Assembly: GCF_001556105.1 (NCBI RefSeq)
Contig: NZ_LSIF01000100.1
Span: 1 to 41,522 of the forward strand
DNA length: 41,522 nucleotides
From: Pseudoxanthomonas mexicana
GTDB taxonomy: Bacteria > Pseudomonadota > Gammaproteobacteria > Xanthomonadales > Xanthomonadaceae
Reading direction: 5' to 3'
The notes beneath the pieces were generated by a model. It did no database searches and had not been told where the DNA came from. It saw only the letters and a program-made list of their open reading frames with translations. Every line of letters starts with the position of its first letter. Position 1 is the stretch's first letter. A program made the translations under genes and the position numbers. Below, in pieces: positions 21,347 through 29,900 of the stretch.

Positions 21347-21851
21347 CGACATGCGTGGTGCAGCGGCCCTGGGACACAGTGCCACGGTGAAGCGTGCGCT
21401 GCCGATGGCGTTCCTGTTGTCCTGCGCCCTGTCCATGGCGACCGGCATGCCCGCGTCCGCGCAGGAAAGCGCGGAGACCTATGCGCCCGCGTCCGGCGAT
21501 ACGTCGGTGGATCGCCACCTCGCCGACATCAACGAATACGCGGCCCGCTATCCCGCTGCGTTCGCGGACGAGATGGCGCGCTATTACGCCGTCCCGCGCG
21601 CCTATGTCGAAGCGATGCAGCAACAGCCCGACTGGACGGCCGGCGACATCTTCATGGCCTGCGCGCTGGCGCAGATCGTGGGCCAACCCTGCCGCGCGGT
21701 CGTCCGCGAATGGTCGCGCGACCATGAGGGCGGCTGGAGGGCCGTGGCGGGTCGTCTGCAGGCGGAACCGGGCGGCGCGCAATACCGTCGCCTGCACAGC
21801 GCCATCGACGCCAGCTATGCGCGCTGGGACAGGCCAGCGCCGCGCAACTGA
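21339..21851 (+). CDS. Exported protein of unknown function
   Basis: The 170-residue protein has a charged N-terminus, then a signal peptide (about 14-40, ending MPASAQ-E). The mature part is helical (VDRHLADINEYAARYPAAFADEMARYYAVPRAYVEAM) with two Cys. This looks like a conserved xanthomonad periplasmic protein, but I cannot name it. The start overlaps the HAD stop by 8 bases, so in the intact chromosome it was cotranscribed with the HAD gene. The ICE insertion therefore probably cuts its natural promoter. ATG 21351 is a possible alternative start. It converges on the esterase gene. Confidence 0.7.
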   Translation: MPDDMRGAAALGHSATVKRALPMAFLLSCALSMATGMPASAQESAETYAPASGDTSVDRHLADINEYAARYPAAFADEMARYYAVPRAYVEAMQQQPDWTAGDIFMACALAQIVGQPCRAVVREWSRDHEGGWRAVAGRLQAEPGGAQYRRLHSAIDASYARWDRPAPRN

Positions 21852-21868
21852 GCGCGTGCCGGTAAGGT

Positions 21869-22993
21869 CTACGGCGCCTTGCGTGCGTACGTGATCAGCA
21901 GCACCAGATCGTCCGTGCCATCCTGGCGGATCGCATGGGTACTGCCGGGACGCGTCAGCATCGCATCGCCTGCGCGTACTTCCTGCGCTTTGCCATCCAG
22001 TTCGTAGATGCCTCGCCCGCTGAGCACGTAGTAGATCTCATCCTTGTGGTGCTGGTGCAGGCCGATGCCGGCGCCGTGGCGCAACACACGCTTGCGGAAT
22101 TCGACGTCCAGCGCGGGCACATCCTTGAAGAACGGGTAGGCGGTACTGGTTCCCGCGCCGCCGTGCGGGCCAGGCTGGTCGATGGCGATATCGCGTTCGT
22201 GCACCACGAGTGACGGGCGGAGCTGCGCCTTGCGGTCCGCCAGCGCGGTTGCAGGTGCTCCGCAATCGGTATCGCGCTTCACGTGCACCCCGAGCGACGG
22301 GTCGATCTGCTTCCAGCCCGCGACGACCAGGCACGCGGCCATCACGGCACCGCGTTGCTGGAAATGGGTGTCGTCCTGCTGGTCCTGTGCCGGGACGTGC
22401 ATGAAGTACGCCTTGCTTGCGTCGTCGCCGGCCGCGCGCAGCCAGTCCATGCTCAGGGCGGTCAGGTCGATCAGGCCCACCTGTTCGCGCTGGGCAAGGT
22501 CGCGCACCGCCTGCGCGTACACGCCATGGGTGTCGAGCAACTGACCACGGTCGAACTTGCGGCGTGCCACCGGCGTCACCAGGATCGGCGTCGCGCCCTT
22601 GTCGCGGGCCAGCGCGACGTAGCGCATCAGCCATTCGGGAAACGCGCGCTGCGGCTCGTTGTAGCGGGTGGGGTCCTCGATCTTTTCGTCGTTGTGGCCG
22701 AACTGGATCAGCAGCACGTCGCTGCGGCGCATCTCCTTCGCCATGCCATCGAACCAGCCCTCGGCGACGAAGCTGCGCGAGCTTCTCCCGCTCTGTGCGT
22801 GGTTGCGGACCACGTAGGCCTTGTCGTCGAGGAAGCCCTGCAGCTGTTGGCCCCAGCCCTCACGCGGCGCACGCTCCGGACCGTACTGGCTGGCGGTGGA
22901 ATCGCCGGCGATGAAGACCTGTCGTGGCGGGGTGGTCTGCGCGAGGGCGGGCAGGGCGACGAGCAGGAGCAGCGAAGCGAGCGGACGGATCAT
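21869..22993 (-). CDS. SGNH pectin/rhamnogalacturonan acetylesterase fused to a cupin
   Basis: The 374-residue exported protein (signal peptide 1-18) has an SGNH esterase domain of the CE12 kind: GDSTAS with nucleophile S32, GHND (99-102) and DDTH (207-210). After about residue 275 comes a cupin domain with GLHQHHKDE (H313, H315, H316, E319), YVLSGRGIYELDG and PGSTHAIRQ. The first domain would remove acetyl groups from pectin so that lyases can act. The second could bind metal or sugar acids. It is the last gene of the kduI-kduD unit, separated from kduD by a terminator-like hairpin. The fusion is unusual. The frame is open to 23185, but ATG 22993 starts the signal peptide. Confidence 0.85.
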   Translation of the reverse strand: MIRPLASLLLLVALPALAQTTPPRQVFIAGDSTASQYGPERAPREGWGQQLQGFLDDKAYVVRNHAQSGRSSRSFVAEGWFDGMAKEMRRSDVLLIQFGHNDEKIEDPTRYNEPQRAFPEWLMRYVALARDKGATPILVTPVARRKFDRGQLLDTHGVYAQAVRDLAQREQVGLIDLTALSMDWLRAAGDDASKAYFMHVPAQDQQDDTHFQQRGAVMAACLVVAGWKQIDPSLGVHVKRDTDCGAPATALADRKAQLRPSLVVHERDIAIDQPGPHGGAGTSTAYPFFKDVPALDVEFRKRVLRHGAGIGLHQHHKDEIYYVLSGRGIYELDGKAQEVRAGDAMLTRPGSTHAIRQDGTDDLVLLITYARKAP

Positions 22994-23009
22994 GGCGACA
23001 CCGTGTGGG

Positions 23010-23056
23010 CGAGTAGAAACGACACGGGCCGCGTCCGAGAAGAGCGCGGCCCGTGT
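23010..23056 (-). terminator. Hairpin between kduD and the esterase
   Basis: ACACGGGCCGCG (23022-23033) and CGCGGCCCGTGT (23045-23056) are perfect 12-bp inverted repeats. On the minus strand they are followed by CGTTTCTAC. It may terminate most transcripts after kduD so that the esterase is made at a lower level, or act as a processing hairpin. Confidence 0.6.
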
Positions 23057-23078
23057 TGCTGAAGCAGGAAGCGGAAGC

Positions 23079-23837
23079 TCAGCGTGCCAGCCAGCCGCCG
23101 TCGACCGGAATGACCGCACCGTTGACGTAGTCGGACGCGCGCGAGGACAGGAACACGGCGGTACCGCCCAGATCCGACGGTTCACCCCAGCGAGCGGCCG
23201 GGATGCGGTCCAGGATCGCCTTGTTGCGGTCTTCGTCCGCGCGCAGCTGCGCGGTGTTGTCGGTGGCCATGTAGCCAGGCGCGATGGCGTTGATGTTCAC
23301 GCCCTTGGCGCCCCACTCGTTGGCGAGCAGGCGGGTGATGCCGGCGATGCCCGACTTGCTGGCGGTGTACGACGGCACGCGGATGCCGCCCTGGAACGAC
23401 AGCATCGACGCGATGTTGATGATCTTGCCGCGCCCCTGCGCGATGAAATGACGACCTGCCGCCTGCGACATGAAGAACGCGGACTTGATGTTGACGTTCA
23501 TCACGTCGTCCCAGTCCTTCTCGCTGAAGTCGACCGCGTCCGCGCGGCGGATCAGCCCGGCGTTGTTGACCAGGATGTCCAGACCGCCAAGGCCATCCAC
23601 GGTTTCCTTCACCAGGCGTTCGACCGGATCGATGCTGATGAGGTTCGCTTCGAGATTGAGGAAGCGGCGGCCGAGCGCACGCACCTTCTCACCGGTGTCG
23701 GCGGCTTCGACAATGCCGGCGGCGGCGATGTCGGCACCGGCTTCAGCCAGTGCCAGTGCGATGCCCTGGCCCAGGCCGGTGTTGGCGCCGGTCACCAGCG
23801 CGACCTTGCCTTCGAGACTGAACGGATTGCTTGCCAT
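23079..23837 (-). CDS. kduD: 2-dehydro-3-deoxy-D-gluconate 5-dehydrogenase
   Basis: This 252-residue short-chain dehydrogenase has the Rossmann motif TGANTGLGQG, NNAG, the catalytic Ser in NIASMLSFQGG, and SYTASKSG with the YxxxK pair. The full-length match, including LIRRADAVDFSEKDWDDVMNVN and the C-terminal DGGWLAR, is typical of KduD. It reduces 2,5-diketo-3-deoxygluconate (DKII) to KDG with NADH in pectin breakdown. The gene lies 34 bases after kduI, its partner in the pathway, in the same operon. Confidence 0.93.
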   Translation of the reverse strand: MASNPFSLEGKVALVTGANTGLGQGIALALAEAGADIAAAGIVEAADTGEKVRALGRRFLNLEANLISIDPVERLVKETVDGLGGLDILVNNAGLIRRADAVDFSEKDWDDVMNVNIKSAFFMSQAAGRHFIAQGRGKIINIASMLSFQGGIRVPSYTASKSGIAGITRLLANEWGAKGVNINAIAPGYMATDNTAQLRADEDRNKAILDRIPAARWGEPSDLGGTAVFLSSRASDYVNGAVIPVDGGWLAR

Positions 23838-23871
23838 CGTGGATTCCCTCGGATGTTGGGTGGCGCCGCGG

Positions 23872-24720
23872 TTACTTGAGCTGGCAGATGTCCAGCACGT
23901 GCATGTCGGTGTAGTCCAGGTTCTCGCCGCCCATCGCCCAGATGAAGGCGTAGTTGCTGGTGCCCGAACCCATGTGGATCGACCACGGCGGCGACACCAC
24001 GGCCTCGTCGTTCTGCACGACGATGTGGCGCTGCGCTTCCGGTTCGCCCATGAAGTGGTAGACGCGGTCGTTCTCGGCCAGGTCGAAGTAGAAATAGACC
24101 TCGCTGCGGCGGTCGTGCAGGTGCGGCGGCATGGTGTTCCACACGCTGCCGGTCTTCAGCACGGTCAGGCCGAGCAGCAGCTGCGAGGACTGGCAGGTCG
24201 CCGGCACGATGAACTGGTAGATCGTGCGCTCGTTGCTGGTTTCCAGCGCGCCGCGCTCCAGCGCCACCGCATCCTTGATCGACAGCTGCTTGGTCTCGAA
24301 GCGCGCATGCGCTGGCGTCGAGGTCAGGTAGAACTTGGCGGGATTGGCGGCATCGTCCGATTCGAACGCCACGTCGGCGCTGCCCATCGCCACGTACAGG
24401 CCATCCTTCGGACCCAGCGCATAGCTCGTGCCGTCGACGGTGACTTTGCCTGAGCCACCGCCCACGTTGATCACGCCCAGCTCGCGGCGCTCGAGGAACG
24501 GCTTGCCGGCAGCGGATGCGGGCTCGGTCTGGCGCGGCAGGTCGACCTTCTTGGACACCGGCGCGGCGCCACCGATCACGAAGCGCTCGTTGTGCGAGTA
24601 GTTCAGCTGCACGGTGTCGTCGGCGAACAGGTTGCCGATCAGGTAACGGTCGCGCAGTTGGTCGTTGCTGGCGCCGTCCATCATGTCCGGATGGGTGGCG
24701 TGATAGGTCTTGCAGAACAT
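23872..24720 (-). CDS. kduI: 5-keto-4-deoxyuronate isomerase
   Basis: The 282-residue cupin-fold protein shows family features from its N-terminus ([23 protein letters not shown]) to the zinc site [16 protein letters not shown], which supplies two His and a Glu, with a further His in [10 protein letters not shown]. It isomerises 5-keto-4-deoxyuronate, released from unsaturated galacturonate, to DKII, the substrate of KduD. It is the first gene after the LacI regulator gene, with its own upstream operator-like site about 77-93 bases before the ATG. Length matches the E. coli enzyme (278). Confidence 0.95.
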   Translation of the reverse strand: MFCKTYHATHPDMMDGASNDQLRDRYLIGNLFADDTVQLNYSHNERFVIGGAAPVSKKVDLPRQTEPASAAGKPFLERRELGVINVGGGSGKVTVDGTSYALGPKDGLYVAMGSADVAFESDDAANPAKFYLTSTPAHARFETKQLSIKDAVALERGALETSNERTIYQFIVPATCQSSQLLLGLTVLKTGSVWNTMPPHLHDRRSEVYFYFDLAENDRVYHFMGEPEAQRHIVVQNDEAVVSPPWSIHMGSGTSNYAFIWAMGGENLDYTDMHVLDICQLK

Positions 24721-24796
24721 GGGCGGAGCTCCGTCGGATGCAGGACGCCGTTCGAGCAGGGCGTCGGGGAAGGCGTGGGAAAGATTCTACGGTCTT

Positions 24797-24813
24797 TGGT
24801 AACCGGTGTCATT
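24797..24813 (-). promoter_or_regulatory. LacI-type operator before kduI
   Basis: TGGTAACCGGTGTCATT contains the palindromic core ACCGGT and shares ACCGGTGTCATT with the site at 29813-29830. It lies between the stop of the LacI gene and the kduI start, in position to repress kduI-kduD. Confidence 0.7.
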
Positions 24814-24858
24814 TTGCGTTGCGGCACCGGCGCGGCCGTGGGCGTGCCGGGCGCGGAC

Positions 24859-25914
24859 TTACTCGGGGGGCTGGGAGGAGTCGCGGATGACCAGGTGCGG
24901 ACGGATGCTGGCGGCGGCCAGCATCGGCGTGCCTTCCGGCTGGATCAGCATGGCGGCGGCGGTCCGGCCGGTATCGCGGGTATTGCGGCGAACCGAGGTC
25001 AGCGAAGGCCACAGCCGCGAGGCGAGCGGGCTGTCGTCGAAGCCGATCACCGACAGCTGGCGCGGGATGCTGATGCCCGCGCGCATGGCGACCTTGTAGA
25101 CGCCGGCCGCCATCTCGTCGTTGCCGGTGAAAATGGCGGTGGGCCGGTTCTTCGACGACAGCAGTTTCTCGGCCGCGACCACACCGGACTCGAACGTGTA
25201 GCCGGCTTCGATGATGCGCGACTTCGGCAGTTCCAGACCCCGCTTGGCGAGGGCCTGCACGAAACCGTCGGTGCGCTCGATCGACGACCGGTACGCGGCC
25301 GGGCCGGTGATCAGCGCGATATCGGTGTGGCCCAGCGACAGCAGGTACTCGGCGGCTTCGGCGGCACCGTCGCGGTCGTGGGTGACCACCATGCGGGCGG
25401 GCTCGTCCATCGACACCGAGGCGATGCGCGTGTAGCGGCAACCGATCTCGGCCAGCATGTCGGCCAGCGCCTGGTCTTCCGAGGCACGCGGTACCAGCAT
25501 CACGCCGTGCAGCTTCTGCTGCTGCACGAAGCGACGCACGCCGTCGATGTAGCCGGGGCTGCGGCTGTCGCAGGGATGCACGACCAGTTCGAACCCCGAA
25601 TCACGCAGCGCGTCCAGCGCGCCGTACTGCATGTTCACGATGTACTGCGCGGTCGGGTTGTCGTAGACCATGCCGATCAGGAACGAGCGCCGGAATGCCA
25701 GCCCGCGCGCCATCGGGTCTGGCACGTAACCCACGTCCCGCATCAGCGTCTCGACCTTCTCGCGCGTGTCCTTACGGACCAGCGGCGAGTGGTTGATGAT
25801 GCGCGAGACGGTCTTCTTGGAGACGCCGGACAGTCGCGCGATGTCGTTGATGGTCGCGGCCTTGCCGGCGGTGGGCAGGGTCGCGGGGATTTCGGGCTTC
25901 TTGCGCGCGGGCAT
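24859..25914 (-). CDS. LacI-family transcriptional regulator of pectin genes
   Basis: The 351-residue protein has the LacI helix-turn-helix (ATINDIARLSGVSKKTVSRIINHS, about 20-43) and hinge (DPMARGLA). A periplasmic-binding-protein-like sugar domain follows (GMVYDNPTAQY to FTGNDEMAAGV and GFDDSPLASRLWPSLTSV). Its place between the TRAP transporter genes and kduI suggests control of the surrounding regulon by a pectin breakdown product such as KDG. Three to four sites sharing ACCGGTGTC or GGTGTCATT near pectin genes are the likely operators. No such site is seen before its own start in 25915-26082, so autoregulation is not evident. Confidence 0.88.
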   Translation of the reverse strand: MPARKKPEIPATLPTAGKAATINDIARLSGVSKKTVSRIINHSPLVRKDTREKVETLMRDVGYVPDPMARGLAFRRSFLIGMVYDNPTAQYIVNMQYGALDALRDSGFELVVHPCDSRSPGYIDGVRRFVQQQKLHGVMLVPRASEDQALADMLAEIGCRYTRIASVSMDEPARMVVTHDRDGAAEAAEYLLSLGHTDIALITGPAAYRSSIERTDGFVQALAKRGLELPKSRIIEAGYTFESGVVAAEKLLSSKNRPTAIFTGNDEMAAGVYKVAMRAGISIPRQLSVIGFDDSPLASRLWPSLTSVRRNTRDTGRTAAAMLIQPEGTPMLAAASIRPHLVIRDSSQPPE

Positions 25915-26082
25915 GGGGCTGGGCGGGTCCGTTCGTCTGTCGGAAGGATTCTAGCGGCTGGGGGTGTCGTCGCGGGCGGTAGCCAGAATTACCTGCAGGC
26001 GCCTCATTTCCGCCATGACCGCAAGGAAAGCGTGGCCGGGCAGGGGCGAGAGTGCGTGCAGTCGGCGTCCAGGCTGATGGCG

Positions 26083-27366
26083 CTATCCCCGCAACGTCCG
26101 CGGCAGCCAGAGCGACAGCTCGGGGAAGAACGCCACGACCAGCAGTACCGCCAGGGCGGCCAGCCAGAACGGCCAGATCGTGCGCATGCTCTGCGCGACG
26201 GTGATCTTGCCGATCGAGGTGCCGATGAAGAGCACCGAACCCACCGGCGGTGTGACCAGGCCGATGCCGCCCGCCAGTACCATCACCAGGCCGAAGTGGA
26301 TCGGGTCGATGCCGTAGGCTTTCACGACCGGCAGGAAGATCGGCGTGCAGATCAGGATCTTCGGCGCCAGGTCCATGAACATGCCCAGCACCAGCAGGAT
26401 CACCACGATCATCAACAGCACGGTGCGCTGGCTGTCGGCGATCGACTGCAGGAAATCCACCGCGGCAGCGGGCACCTGCAGGTAAGCGAGCAGCCAGCCG
26501 AACACGGCGGCCGTGGCGATGACGAACAGGATCACGCCGGTCGTGCGTGCCGCATGCACCACGGCGCCCCGGAACTCGGCCCAGCGCAGCTGCCGGTAGA
26601 GCAGGGCGGTGACGAGCAAGGCGTACACCACCGCGATCGCCGCCGACTCCACCGCGGTGAAGATGCCGGCACGGATACCGACGAAGATCAGCGTCACGAG
26701 GCCGAGACCGGGCAGTGCGCCGATCAGGCGCATCATCACGGCACGCCAGCCCGGGAAGGGTTCCGTGCCGTAACCACGATGGCGTGCCACCACGTAACCG
26801 GTGATCATCATCGCCACGGTCATCAGCAGCGCTGGCACGATGCCGGCCGCGAACAGGTCGGTGATTGATATGCCGCCACCCGCTGCCGCGGAAAACAGGA
26901 TCAGGTTGTGCGATGGCGGCACCAGCAGCGCCACCAGCGCGGCGGTCATGCACACGTTCACCGCATAGTCCACGTCATAGCCGCGCTTGACCATCTGCGG
27001 GATCATCGTGCCGCCGACCGCCGAGACGTCGGCCAGTGCGGAGCCGGACACGCCGCCGAAGAACAGCGACGACAGCACGCTGACCTGGCCCAGTCCGCCG
27101 CGCATGCGACCGACCAGCGACGACGCCAGCGCGATCAGCCGCTCGGAGATGCCACCCCGCAGCATCAGCTCGCCAGCGAAGATGAAAAGCGGGATCGCGA
27201 TCAGCGACACCGAGCCCGAGCCCGCCGAGATCTGCTGGACCAGCACGATCGACGGCACATCGAGGTAGAGCAGCGTGGCCAGCGCGGCGACGGCGAGCGC
27301 GAACGCGACCGGTACGCCGAGCAGCAACAGCAGTACGAACGCACCCAACAGGATTGCGATGGCCAC
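26083..27366 (-). CDS. dctM: TRAP transporter large permease, DctM type
   Basis: The 427-residue protein has about 12 membrane helices and DctM-family stretches such as PLFIFAGELMLRGG, SSLFFGGVSGSALADVSAVG, LVPPSHNLILFS and GLVTPPVGSVLFIG. It begins at a GTG with AAGGAG 8 bases upstream, only 3 bases after dctQ, so it is coupled to it. It forms the sodium-driven transport channel with DctQ, fed by DctP. In this cluster the substrate is probably a uronate or unsaturated galacturonide derivative (inference from context). Confidence 0.93.
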   Translation of the reverse strand: MAIAILLGAFVLLLLLGVPVAFALAVAALATLLYLDVPSIVLVQQISAGSGSVSLIAIPLFIFAGELMLRGGISERLIALASSLVGRMRGGLGQVSVLSSLFFGGVSGSALADVSAVGGTMIPQMVKRGYDVDYAVNVCMTAALVALLVPPSHNLILFSAAAGGGISITDLFAAGIVPALLMTVAMMITGYVVARHRGYGTEPFPGWRAVMMRLIGALPGLGLVTLIFVGIRAGIFTAVESAAIAVVYALLVTALLYRQLRWAEFRGAVVHAARTTGVILFVIATAAVFGWLLAYLQVPAAAVDFLQSIADSQRTVLLMIVVILLVLGMFMDLAPKILICTPIFLPVVKAYGIDPIHFGLVMVLAGGIGLVTPPVGSVLFIGTSIGKITVAQSMRTIWPFWLAALAVLLVVAFFPELSLWLPRTLRG

Positions 27367-27369
27367 GGA

Positions 27370-27885
27370 TCAGACTCCTTCTGCATGCGCAGGCGTCAAC
27401 GCCTGCCACGTCTTGTTGAGCCCGAAGACGCAGATCAGCACGCCGCCGATCGAGAGGGGCAGATAGTTGATGCTCTGCGGCATCGAAGCGCCGGCGATCT
27501 TGATGTCCAGACCATCGAGCAGCAGGACGCCGCCCCAGCCGGCGATCATCGCGCCAACGGCGGCGATCAGCAGCGGACGTGCGATCGACAGCACGAAGCG
27601 TGCCGCCGCAGGAAGATTTTCGGCCAGCAGGTGGAAGCTGAAGTGCCGGTTGGTGTGTACGCCTGCCGCCGCACCCAGGCTCATGGCGGTGCTGAGCAGC
27701 AGCAGGGTCACCGGTTCGGTCCAGCTTGGCGAATCATTCAATACGTAGCGGGTGAACACTTGCCAGCCCTGCACGACGACCAGGCCGATCAAGGCGGTGG
27801 CGGCAACGCCGATGGCAATGTCGGCCAACCGGTCCAGTGCGCGCTGCACCGGGCCAAGGGGGGCGGAAGAGGCGGTCTCGGTCAT
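27370..27885 (-). CDS. dctQ: TRAP transporter small permease, DctQ type
   Basis: The 171-residue protein has four membrane helices and the DctQ pattern WQVFTRYVLNDSPSWTEPVTLLLL in the first half. It pairs with DctM in the inner membrane. The frame is open to 27993, but that part overlaps dctP in another frame. ATG 27885 is 13 bases after the dctP stop and gives a normal cytoplasmic N-terminus. The ribosome site is weak, so translation may be coupled to dctP. Confidence 0.9.
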   Translation of the reverse strand: MTETASSAPLGPVQRALDRLADIAIGVAATALIGLVVVQGWQVFTRYVLNDSPSWTEPVTLLLLSTAMSLGAAAGVHTNRHFSFHLLAENLPAAARFVLSIARPLLIAAVGAMIAGWGGVLLLDGLDIKIAGASMPQSINYLPLSIGGVLICVFGLNKTWQALTPAHAEGV

Positions 27886-27898
27886 CGGGCTGTTCTCG

Positions 27899-28894
27899 TC
27901 AGGCCAGGTCGCGGATGCGACGGTAGAGGGCTTCGATCTCGGGCTGGCGGTGATAGGCGTCCAGCAGCGGTTGCGCCGCTTTCCGGAACGCATCCATGTC
28001 GACCTCGTTGGTCCTGATGCCGTGCGCCAGCACCGCCTTGCGCGCCGTATCCTCGGATTCGTCCCACTTCGCGCGCATCACCGGCACCGATTCGCGCGCA
28101 AGCCTGGCCAGCAACTCGCGATCTTTCGGCACCAGCGACTCGAAGCTCGCGCGCGACATCACCAGTACGTCCGGCGCGTAGGAATGGCGCGTCTCGGACC
28201 AGTACTTCGCCGCTTCGAAATGGCGGCTGGAGTGGAAGCTGCGCATGTTGTTCTCGGCGCCATCGATCATGTGCGTCTCCATCGCAGAGAAGGTCTCGCC
28301 CAACGACATCGGCGTGGGGTTCGCGCCGAGCAGGCGAATCAACCGGATGAAGATGTCGGAGGCCGCCACCCGCATCTTCATGCCATGCAGGTCCGCAGGC
28401 GACGTGATCGGATGCTTGTTGTTGTAGAAGCAGCGGGCACCGGAGTCGTAGATCGCCAGGCCAACGAGGTCGCGCGCGCCGAAGCTGTCGAGGACCGCCT
28501 GGCCCACCTCGCCATCGATCACACGGCGGAGATGCGCCACGGAGTCGAATACGTAGGGCAGGCACAGCGCCTGTGTCAGCGGCAGCGCATTGTTGAGCGC
28601 GCCCGAGAAGACGCGGGTGATGTCGATGACACCGAAGCGCGCCATGTCGATGGCTTCCGATTCGCGGCCCAACTGGCCGGAGTGGTACTGGCGCAGCGTC
28701 AGGCGACCGCCGGTCTCCCGTGCCATCGCATCGCCGATCCAGCGCACGGCCTCGACCGTCGGGTAGTCCTTCACGTGGACATCGCTTGCGGTCAGCACGC
28801 GCCGGCCTTCGTTGGCGGAGACATGACGGCTGGCCAACGGCAGGGCCACGGCGGCACCGAGCCCGGTACCGAGGAAACGACGACGGTTCATCAT
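27899..28894 (-). CDS. dctP: TRAP transporter solute-binding protein, DctP type
   Basis: The 331-residue protein starts with a twin-arginine-like signal (NRRRFLGTGLGAAVALPLASRHVSA). The DctP fold follows, with LRQYHSGQLGRESEAIDM, DLHGMKMRV (carrying the conserved carboxylate-binding Arg region) and ETFSAMETHMIDGAENN. It binds organic acids in the periplasm and delivers them to DctQM. Its start overlaps the stop of the hydratase-like gene (ATGATG); the second ATG, 28891, is also possible. A uronate-type ligand is inferred from the pectin context. A Tat signal for a TRAP binding protein is notable but not unique. Confidence 0.92.
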   Translation of the reverse strand: MMNRRRFLGTGLGAAVALPLASRHVSANEGRRVLTASDVHVKDYPTVEAVRWIGDAMARETGGRLTLRQYHSGQLGRESEAIDMARFGVIDITRVFSGALNNALPLTQALCLPYVFDSVAHLRRVIDGEVGQAVLDSFGARDLVGLAIYDSGARCFYNNKHPITSPADLHGMKMRVAASDIFIRLIRLLGANPTPMSLGETFSAMETHMIDGAENNMRSFHSSRHFEAAKYWSETRHSYAPDVLVMSRASFESLVPKDRELLARLARESVPVMRAKWDESEDTARKAVLAHGIRTNEVDMDAFRKAAQPLLDAYHRQPEIEALYRRIRDLA

Positions 28895-29748
28895 GCGCGC
28901 CAATCCCCCTCGTCCTTCGGTGTCGCCGCGATGGCGAGGCATTCGATGCTGCCATGACCATCGAACTCGATGCGGGCCTGCTGGCCCGGCAGGATGTCGT
29001 GGATGCCGGTCGCGTTGCCGGTGGCGATCAGTTCGCCGGCCTTGAGTGGCCTGCCGCGCCGCGCCGAGCGCGCCAGCGCGAACGCGAACGCCGCGCGCAA
29101 TCCGCCTGGCAGCGTGGTGGCGCCGCCCTGACCGACCTGCTGGCCATCGATCCAGGTCGAGCACGTCAGCGAATCATCGCTGCGTTCGGTCCAATCCGGG
29201 ATCTCCGCGCCCATCACGAGCCCATTGTTGTTGCCGAAGTCCGACACGACGACGCGCGGACCGAGCTGGTTGATCGTGGCCAGCGGACTGCTGGCCACTT
29301 CCATACCGATGAACAGTGTCGACGGCACGGTGGCGGCTTCCTCCGGGGTCCAGTCGGTCTTGCCGGCGGGCGCATCCGCATCGAGGCGCAGCACGTACTC
29401 GGCTTCGACGGCGCCGAACCCGCCAGAAAATACCTCAAACCTGCTCTGACTACCGGTGGTCAACTGAAGCTGGCGTGCAAAGATCGGCCCGAGCAGGCGC
29501 TCGTCCCCCGACGCATCCCGGCGTTCGGGCGCGATGAAGCCGACCTTCCATCCGGCCACGCCGTCCGGCCACTGCGCGATCGCCAGGTCCTGCACGCGGT
29601 ACGCGGTAACGAGGTCGTCCGGGATATCACCGGGAAATCCGGGCAAAGCCCGTCCCTGGCGGCGCGCACCGACAAAGGCGTCGGCGATGGCGGCCAGCGC
29701 AGGCGCGTCAGCGCGTGCGTCGGCGAGGGCATTCTGGTCGTTACTCAA
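28891..29748 (-). CDS. 2-keto-4-pentenoate hydratase / FAH-superfamily protein
   Basis: The 285-residue protein resembles the MhpD/HpcG hydratase group: GWKVGFIAPE, GPIFARQLQ, AVEAEYVLRL with its metal-binding Glu pair, VVVSDFGNNNGLVMG and GELIATGNATGIHDILPG. A TTG at 29748, with GGGGAG 5 bases upstream, fits best. An ATG in frame at 29829 would start inside the operator. Such enzymes hydrate or cleave 2-oxo acids using a divalent metal. The gene leads the TRAP operon and is overlapped by dctP, so it likely acts on a transported sugar acid or a pectin-derived keto acid. The exact substrate is unknown. Confidence 0.82.
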   Translation of the reverse strand: MSNDQNALADARADAPALAAIADAFVGARRQGRALPGFPGDIPDDLVTAYRVQDLAIAQWPDGVAGWKVGFIAPERRDASGDERLLGPIFARQLQLTTGSQSRFEVFSGGFGAVEAEYVLRLDADAPAGKTDWTPEEAATVPSTLFIGMEVASSPLATINQLGPRVVVSDFGNNNGLVMGAEIPDWTERSDDSLTCSTWIDGQQVGQGGATTLPGGLRAAFAFALARSARRGRPLKAGELIATGNATGIHDILPGQQARIEFDGHGSIECLAIAATPKDEGDWRA

Positions 29749-29812
29749 GTGGGCTCTCCCCGCTGGGGTTTGCTGCACTGCCGAGTGACAGTGCAGGTTG
29801 ATGGCCTGTATA

Positions 29813-29830
29813 TGGTAAACCGGTGTCATT
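29813..29830. promoter_or_regulatory. LacI-type operator between hydratase and pectate lyase genes
   Basis: TGGTAAACCGGTGTCATT shares its last 12 bases with the site before kduI. It is 65 bases upstream of the minus-strand hydratase start and 71 bases upstream of the pectate lyase start, so one site could control both directions. Confidence 0.7.
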
Positions 29831-29900
29831 GACAATGTGCACTGCCGCAAAAACCCATCCCGATGCCACGATGCGTCGATCCACTCCTGGGAGGGAGCCA

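Noticed and set aside
23684..23698. ACCGGTGTC match inside kduD as another operator
   Set aside because: It shares only the 9-base core, lacks the GGTAA or CATT flanks and lies in the middle of a gene, so chance is likely in high-GC DNA.
24592..26868. Plus-strand open frame of 758 codons opposite kduI, lacI and dctM
   Set aside because: Its product is low-complexity and rich in Arg, Gly, His and Gln, while the minus strand carries clear family members throughout.
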